From Cyanobacterium sp. HL-69 (GTDB taxonomy: Bacteria > Cyanobacteriota > Cyanobacteriia > Cyanobacteriales > Cyanobacteriaceae): a stretch of 64,000 nucleotides of DNA. Under the pieces are notes generated by a model that made no database searches, was not told where the DNA came from, and saw nothing but the letters and a program-made list of their open reading frames with translations. The stretch is from contig CP024912.1 in the NCBI GenBank assembly GCA_002813895.1, positions 1,674,001 through 1,738,000 of the forward strand. Reading direction: 5' to 3'. Positions 58,610 through 64,000 of this stretch are shown in pieces (position 1 is the first letter of the stretch; every line of letters begins with the position of its first letter). Position numbers and translations under genes: made by a program.

Positions 58610-58941
58610 TAAGAAAACTGTTCCGAAAGAGTTAACAAAAATGCAAGTTCTGTTGATGATTGAACAGCATGGGGTGTATTCGAGGGAATAAAAATAAACA
58701 CTCCTGGTTTCAATGAAATCTCTTTACCCGCTAGGGTTAGTATTCCTTCCCCTTCAATCACGTTGACTGTCGCATTGCGAGGGTTGGTATGTTCGGCGAT
58801 TTTCTTCCCCGATGAGAGACACATTAAAGTATATCGACAGTTTCCATCTTCTAATAGAATCTTACTTTTGATTCCTGTTGTAGGATATTCAATTATTTCT
58901 TTCCAATGAATGGTAGTATTCTCGTTTGACATTATCATCAT
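58609..58941 (-). CDS. Cupin-domain protein
   Basis: A 110-residue single cupin barrel. CRYTLMCLSSGKKIAEHTNPRNATVNVIEGEGILTLAGKEI is cupin motif 1, with one metal His (EHTN) and the Glu of VIEGEG. GVFIFIPSNTPHAVQSSTELAFLLTLSEQ is motif 2, with PxxxPH. An AAAGGAG ribosome site lies 7 nt before the ATG. The stop codon TAG uses two bases of the IS5 target duplication and one base of the IS end; the uninterrupted site would also have read TAG, so the protein is complete. It follows an unrecognised gene after 25 bp on the same strand. Confidence 0.88.
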   Translation of the reverse strand: MMIMSNENTTIHWKEIIEYPTTGIKSKILLEDGNCRYTLMCLSSGKKIAEHTNPRNATVNVIEGEGILTLAGKEISLKPGVFIFIPSNTPHAVQSSTELAFLLTLSEQFS

Positions 58942-58966
58942 GGGATTACTCCTTTATTTGGGTAAA

Positions 58967-59437
58967 TTATGGAAATACAATTTTGGAAATTGGTGGGTGT
59001 CCAAGGAAAATATAAGCTGCTGGTTTTAGTACGCTTTCGGAATAAATAATTTTCTGAATATTTAGACTTTTTACCCTTTTAGCCGTAGCATTGTAAGCTA
59101 TTATTTCCCCTTCTAAACTAAAATCACTATGGGTAATATAATGATCGTGATCATGCACTGCTTGAAAGATAAAGCTATAAATTGGATTAAGTTCCAATGA
59201 GATGTCATAATTTTCCGCTGATACCCACAAATGATTTTGCTTAATATCATCAAACATTTCACTGGTGTTAGCGTAATGCTTGTACCATGAAAATTCTATA
59301 TTTAGAGGTGTCGTCTGAAACTCATTCCAGAGCCAATCACACAATTGAGCAATCATCACATCAGAAATTTCGGCAGGTTCACTTTCTAAATAGAGTGCAG
59401 CAAGATTTTTAACTTTAGATACTTCTGAGAGTTTCAT
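58967..59437 (-). CDS. Unrecognised 156-residue protein with HDHDH motif
   Basis: A soluble protein with no signal peptide. The most striking part is FIFQAVHDHDHYITHSDFSLEGEIIAYNATAKRVKSL, rich in His and Asp and suggestive of metal binding; a conserved Glu follows in LEGE. Upstream is LWNEFQTTPLNIEFSWYKHYANTSEMFDDI and the C-terminus is FLGHPPISKIVFP. I do not recognise the family. The cupin gene lies 25 bp downstream, so the two are probably expressed together. Confidence 0.75.
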   Translation of the reverse strand: MKLSEVSKVKNLAALYLESEPAEISDVMIAQLCDWLWNEFQTTPLNIEFSWYKHYANTSEMFDDIKQNHLWVSAENYDISLELNPIYSFIFQAVHDHDHYITHSDFSLEGEIIAYNATAKRVKSLNIQKIIYSESVLKPAAYIFLGHPPISKIVFP

Positions 59438-59507
59438 ATTCTTATTTTATCTTTTCTTTGATCCTCTACTTATTCAATACTTCAACTTTGTCAGATGATA
59501 GGTTTAT

Positions 59508-59690
59508 TTAACGTTTGAGTTGATTGAATACGATATAAAAAGTAATGAAAGGTTGAAATAGATTAACCAACCAGTCTTGATAACTGTTGGATAATGATTC
59601 TAGTAATAATGCAGGTGTTTTTTTGCCAACAATTAAATCCGTTTCAGAAAGATTATTTACCTGATGGTTAATTAATTTTTTGACTGACAT
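59508..59690 (-). CDS. Possible 60-residue small protein
   Basis: MSVKKLINHQVNNLSETDLIVGKK then TPALLLESLSNSYQDWLVNLFQPFITFYIVFNQLKR. The N-terminus is polar and the C-terminus amphipathic or hydrophobic. No clear ribosome site is seen. It is 70 bp upstream of the HDHDH gene on the same strand and may belong to the same transcript. The chance of a random ORF in this AT-rich DNA is real. Confidence 0.4.
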   Translation of the reverse strand: MSVKKLINHQVNNLSETDLIVGKKTPALLLESLSNSYQDWLVNLFQPFITFYIVFNQLKR

Positions 59691-59737
59691 TTTTGATTAA
59701 TTATTTATAACTAATACTATTTTAGTGGATGAAAAAA

Positions 59738-59754
59738 GGTGAGCATTGCCCACC
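59738..59754. repeat. GGTGGGC-type palindromic repeat, copy 4
   Basis: GGTGAGCATTGCCCACC, one base off the copies at 14665 and 25151. It lies 55 bp beyond the apcE stop, on the 3' side of apcE as it is transcribed. An A-run precedes it on the plus strand, so the minus-strand transcript would have a U-run after the hairpin and could terminate here. Confidence 0.8.
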
Positions 59755-59769
59755 TTTGATTTTCTCTAG

Positions 59770-59790
59770 CTCCCTTCATAAAGAAGGGAG
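59770..59790 (-). terminator. Hairpin 3' of apcE
   Basis: CTCCCTT (59770-59776) and AAGGGAG (59784-59790) form a seven-bp stem with a seven-base loop 19 bp after the apcE stop. It lacks a clear U-run and is followed by the GGTGGGC palindrome, so the two hairpins together may end or protect the apcE mRNA. Confidence 0.45.
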
Positions 59791-59808
59791 AATTTAGCTG
59801 AAGATGAT

Positions 59809-62562
<2,754 letters not shown>

Positions 62563-62740
62563 TTATTTTAAAACTTTGTTTTTTAATCAATTCGTTCTAT
62601 TTAGATTAAATCTTTTTGGGCTTTCTTAGGAGTTTTATTAAGTTTTGTTTCATTTTTTACCTACTCGAAGCAATACTAGATAAGGGAATGGGCAATTAAA
62701 TTGATTTTTATTTCACCCCATCACTTCATCTCCCTTGCTC

Positions 62741-63136
62741 CTAATCCCTCATTCCGTACTTAGAGGTATAAGTTTCTAGTCTTTTACCGAATAGCTGATA
62801 ACGATTATCTCGAATGATGGCGTAAAGGCGGTCGCCCGTATCCTTAGCAAAAGGTAAACCCTGATATATATTGACAAACCAACTCCCAGAAGGCAAGATT
62901 CGGGCAATCTCCTCGGCTGCATCGCTTCCCTGCCACCGTTGGTTATTTTCCTTATCAATCAAAATCATGCCCTTTTCACAATCACAGGCACTCACTTCCA
63001 TCGAATCAAGAACTTCCTCATTCTGCATAGGAGTATATACAAAAGACTTTCCCTGATCAAAACTCTCTAATAATTGCACTAAATTAACACAGAGGTTGCA
63101 GTTGCCGTCATAGATGACATGGTATTTCATAGCCAT
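62741..63136 (-). CDS. DCC-family (DUF393) thiol-disulfide oxidoreductase-like protein
   Basis: A 131-residue small protein with the family motif YDGNCNLC (C13 and C16) directly at the N-terminus. FVYTPMQNEEVLDS and GMILIDKENNQRWQGSDAAEEIARIL are also family-like. The CxxC suggests a redox role, but reactions of DCC proteins are not well defined. A second ATG two codons in is an alternative start. It is divergent from the aldo/keto reductase gene. Confidence 0.88.
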   Translation of the reverse strand: MAMKYHVIYDGNCNLCVNLVQLLESFDQGKSFVYTPMQNEEVLDSMEVSACDCEKGMILIDKENNQRWQGSDAAEEIARILPSGSWFVNIYQGLPFAKDTGDRLYAIIRDNRYQLFGKRLETYTSKYGMRD

Positions 63137-63187
63137 TTGTTATAATTTTTTATATATTGCAATAAAACTTAATATAACTAATTATCT

Positions 63188-64000
63188 ATGACTACTGACA
63201 ACATTACCCAAACCAGAAAACTAGGCAATACGGACATAGAAGTATCAGCCCTCGGCATTGGTACATGGGCGTGGGGAGACTCCTTTTTCTGGGATTATGG
63301 CAAAACCTATGGTAAAAGCCAAATTGAAGAAGCATTTAAGGCAACGGTGGCGGGGGGAGTAACTTTTTTTGATACTGCGGAGGTATATGGCAGTGGTAAA
63401 TCCGAGCAACTTTTGGGGGAATTTTGTAAGGCTACAGACCAAAAAATTGACATTGCTACCAAATACGCCCCCCTACCTTGGCGGTTATTCGGTGGTTGTG
63501 TAGCTGATGCCCTTACCCAAAGTCTCAAAAACCTACAAATGGATTATATCCCCCTATATCAAGTCCATTGGCCTTTTATGCTCATGAGTCAAGATACCCT
63601 CATGAATGCCTTGGCAGATGAAGTGGAAAAAGGTAGAATAGGGGCGATCGGAGTTAGTAACTATTCCTCTGAAGAAATGAAAAAGGCAAAAGATATTCTT
63701 GCCAAAAGAAATATCCCCCTCGCCGTTAACCAAGTAAAGTATTCCCTCGTTACCCGCAAAATTGAAGCCAAAGGCATCCTCAAAACCGCCCAAGAATTAG
63801 GTATTACCCTTCTTGCCTATAGCCCCCTAGCCCAAGGTTTACTAACAGGAAAATATAACCTTGATAATACTACTAAGCCAGAAGGTGCAAGGAAAATGGA
63901 CTCTCGTTTTAGTTCCAGCGGTTTAAGCAAAATTGCCCCCGTACTCGAACTTTTAAAACAACTGGGAGAAAAATATCAGAAAACCCCTGCCCAAGTATCC
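63188..64000 (+). CDS. Aldo/keto reductase (N-terminal part, runs off window)
   Basis: An open frame from ATG 63188 to the window end, 271 codons, lacking the C-terminus. KLGNTDIEVSALGIGTWAWGD opens the barrel. The catalytic tetrad appears as D62 and Y67 in FFDTAEVYGSG, K92 in ATKYAP and H127 in YQVHWP. IGAIGVSNYSSEEM and ITLLAYSPLAQGLLTGKY are typical too. NADPH-dependent reduction of an aldehyde or ketone is expected; the substrate is unknown. Confidence 0.93.
   Translation, partial: MTTDNITQTRKLGNTDIEVSALGIGTWAWGDSFFWDYGKTYGKSQIEEAFKATVAGGVTFFDTAEVYGSGKSEQLLGEFCKATDQKIDIATKYAPLPWRLFGGCVADALTQSLKNLQMDYIPLYQVHWPFMLMSQDTLMNALADEVEKGRIGAIGVSNYSSEEMKKAKDILAKRNIPLAVNQVKYSLVTRKIEAKGILKTAQELGITLLAYSPLAQGLLTGKYNLDNTTKPEGARKMDSRFSSSGLSKIAPVLELLKQLGEKYQKTPAQVS

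Overview
The window comes from a cyanobacterium. It carries the phycobilisome core-membrane linker gene apcE, the magnesium-chelatase gene chlI, a pheophorbide-oxygenase-like Rieske protein, ndhI-ndhG-ndhE, the carotenoid desaturase gene crtD, ycf23/DUF561, DUF2949, DUF4330 and many copies of the HIP1 octamer GCGATCGC. The AT-rich composition and the three-repeat ApcE suit a unicellular Cyanobacterium/Geminocystis/Synechocystis-type organism. I cannot fix the species from the sequence alone.

Layout. 1-2.9 kb: iron-siderophore uptake on the minus strand (FecCD permease, FecE-type ATPase, TonB-dependent receptor cut by the window edge), with a possible Fur site upstream. 3-13 kb: housekeeping and pigment genes (ychF, pheT, chlI, a cNMP-binding-fold gene joined to ackA, crtD), plus a repeat-bearing lipoprotein gene split by an in-frame TGA. 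13-17 kb: ndhI-ndhG-ndhE without ndhA, followed by an isolated dndD. 17-30 kb: a dnaK with a long disordered tail, hemJ, two adjacent PLP enzymes, a tandem UspA, a lipoprotein, an FHA-domain class A penicillin-binding protein, and recG. 30.3-40.6 kb: an accessory glycan island with three different sulfotransferase families, a pyruvyl-transferase-like protein, an alkaline-phosphatase-superfamily enzyme, several glycosyltransferases and a wrecked GT4 gene holding a small inverted-repeat insertion. 40.9-41.0 kb: the SRP RNA gene. 41-56 kb: Rieske oxygenase, mgtE plus a membrane WD40 protein, several small cyanobacterial families, an OmpR-type regulator, a DUF1537 kinase, pth, tsf and rpsB. 56.4-58.6 kb: two adjacent insertion sequences, one IS701-like and decayed, the other IS5-like with well preserved ends. 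58.6-59.7 kb: a cupin gene, an unrecognised gene and a small ORF. 59.8-64 kb: apcE, a DCC-family protein and the start of an aldo/keto reductase.

How the genes work together. The 30-41 kb island is the main accessory unit. It probably builds a cell-surface or exported glycan carrying sulfate and possibly pyruvate groups. It is AT-rich and nearly free of HIP1, which suggests separate ancestry, although the 53.7-62.3 kb stretch is also HIP1-free. Small mobile or palindromic DNA recurs: four copies of a 17-nt GGTGGGC-type hairpin lie just 3' of genes, a 51-bp GC-rich hairpin sits inside a dead transposase, and a 112-bp inverted-repeat element sits inside the GT4 pseudogene. Two reading frames, a lipoprotein and the IS5 transposase, are interrupted by a single in-frame TGA. 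All coordinates and motif readings were made by eye; no database search was run.
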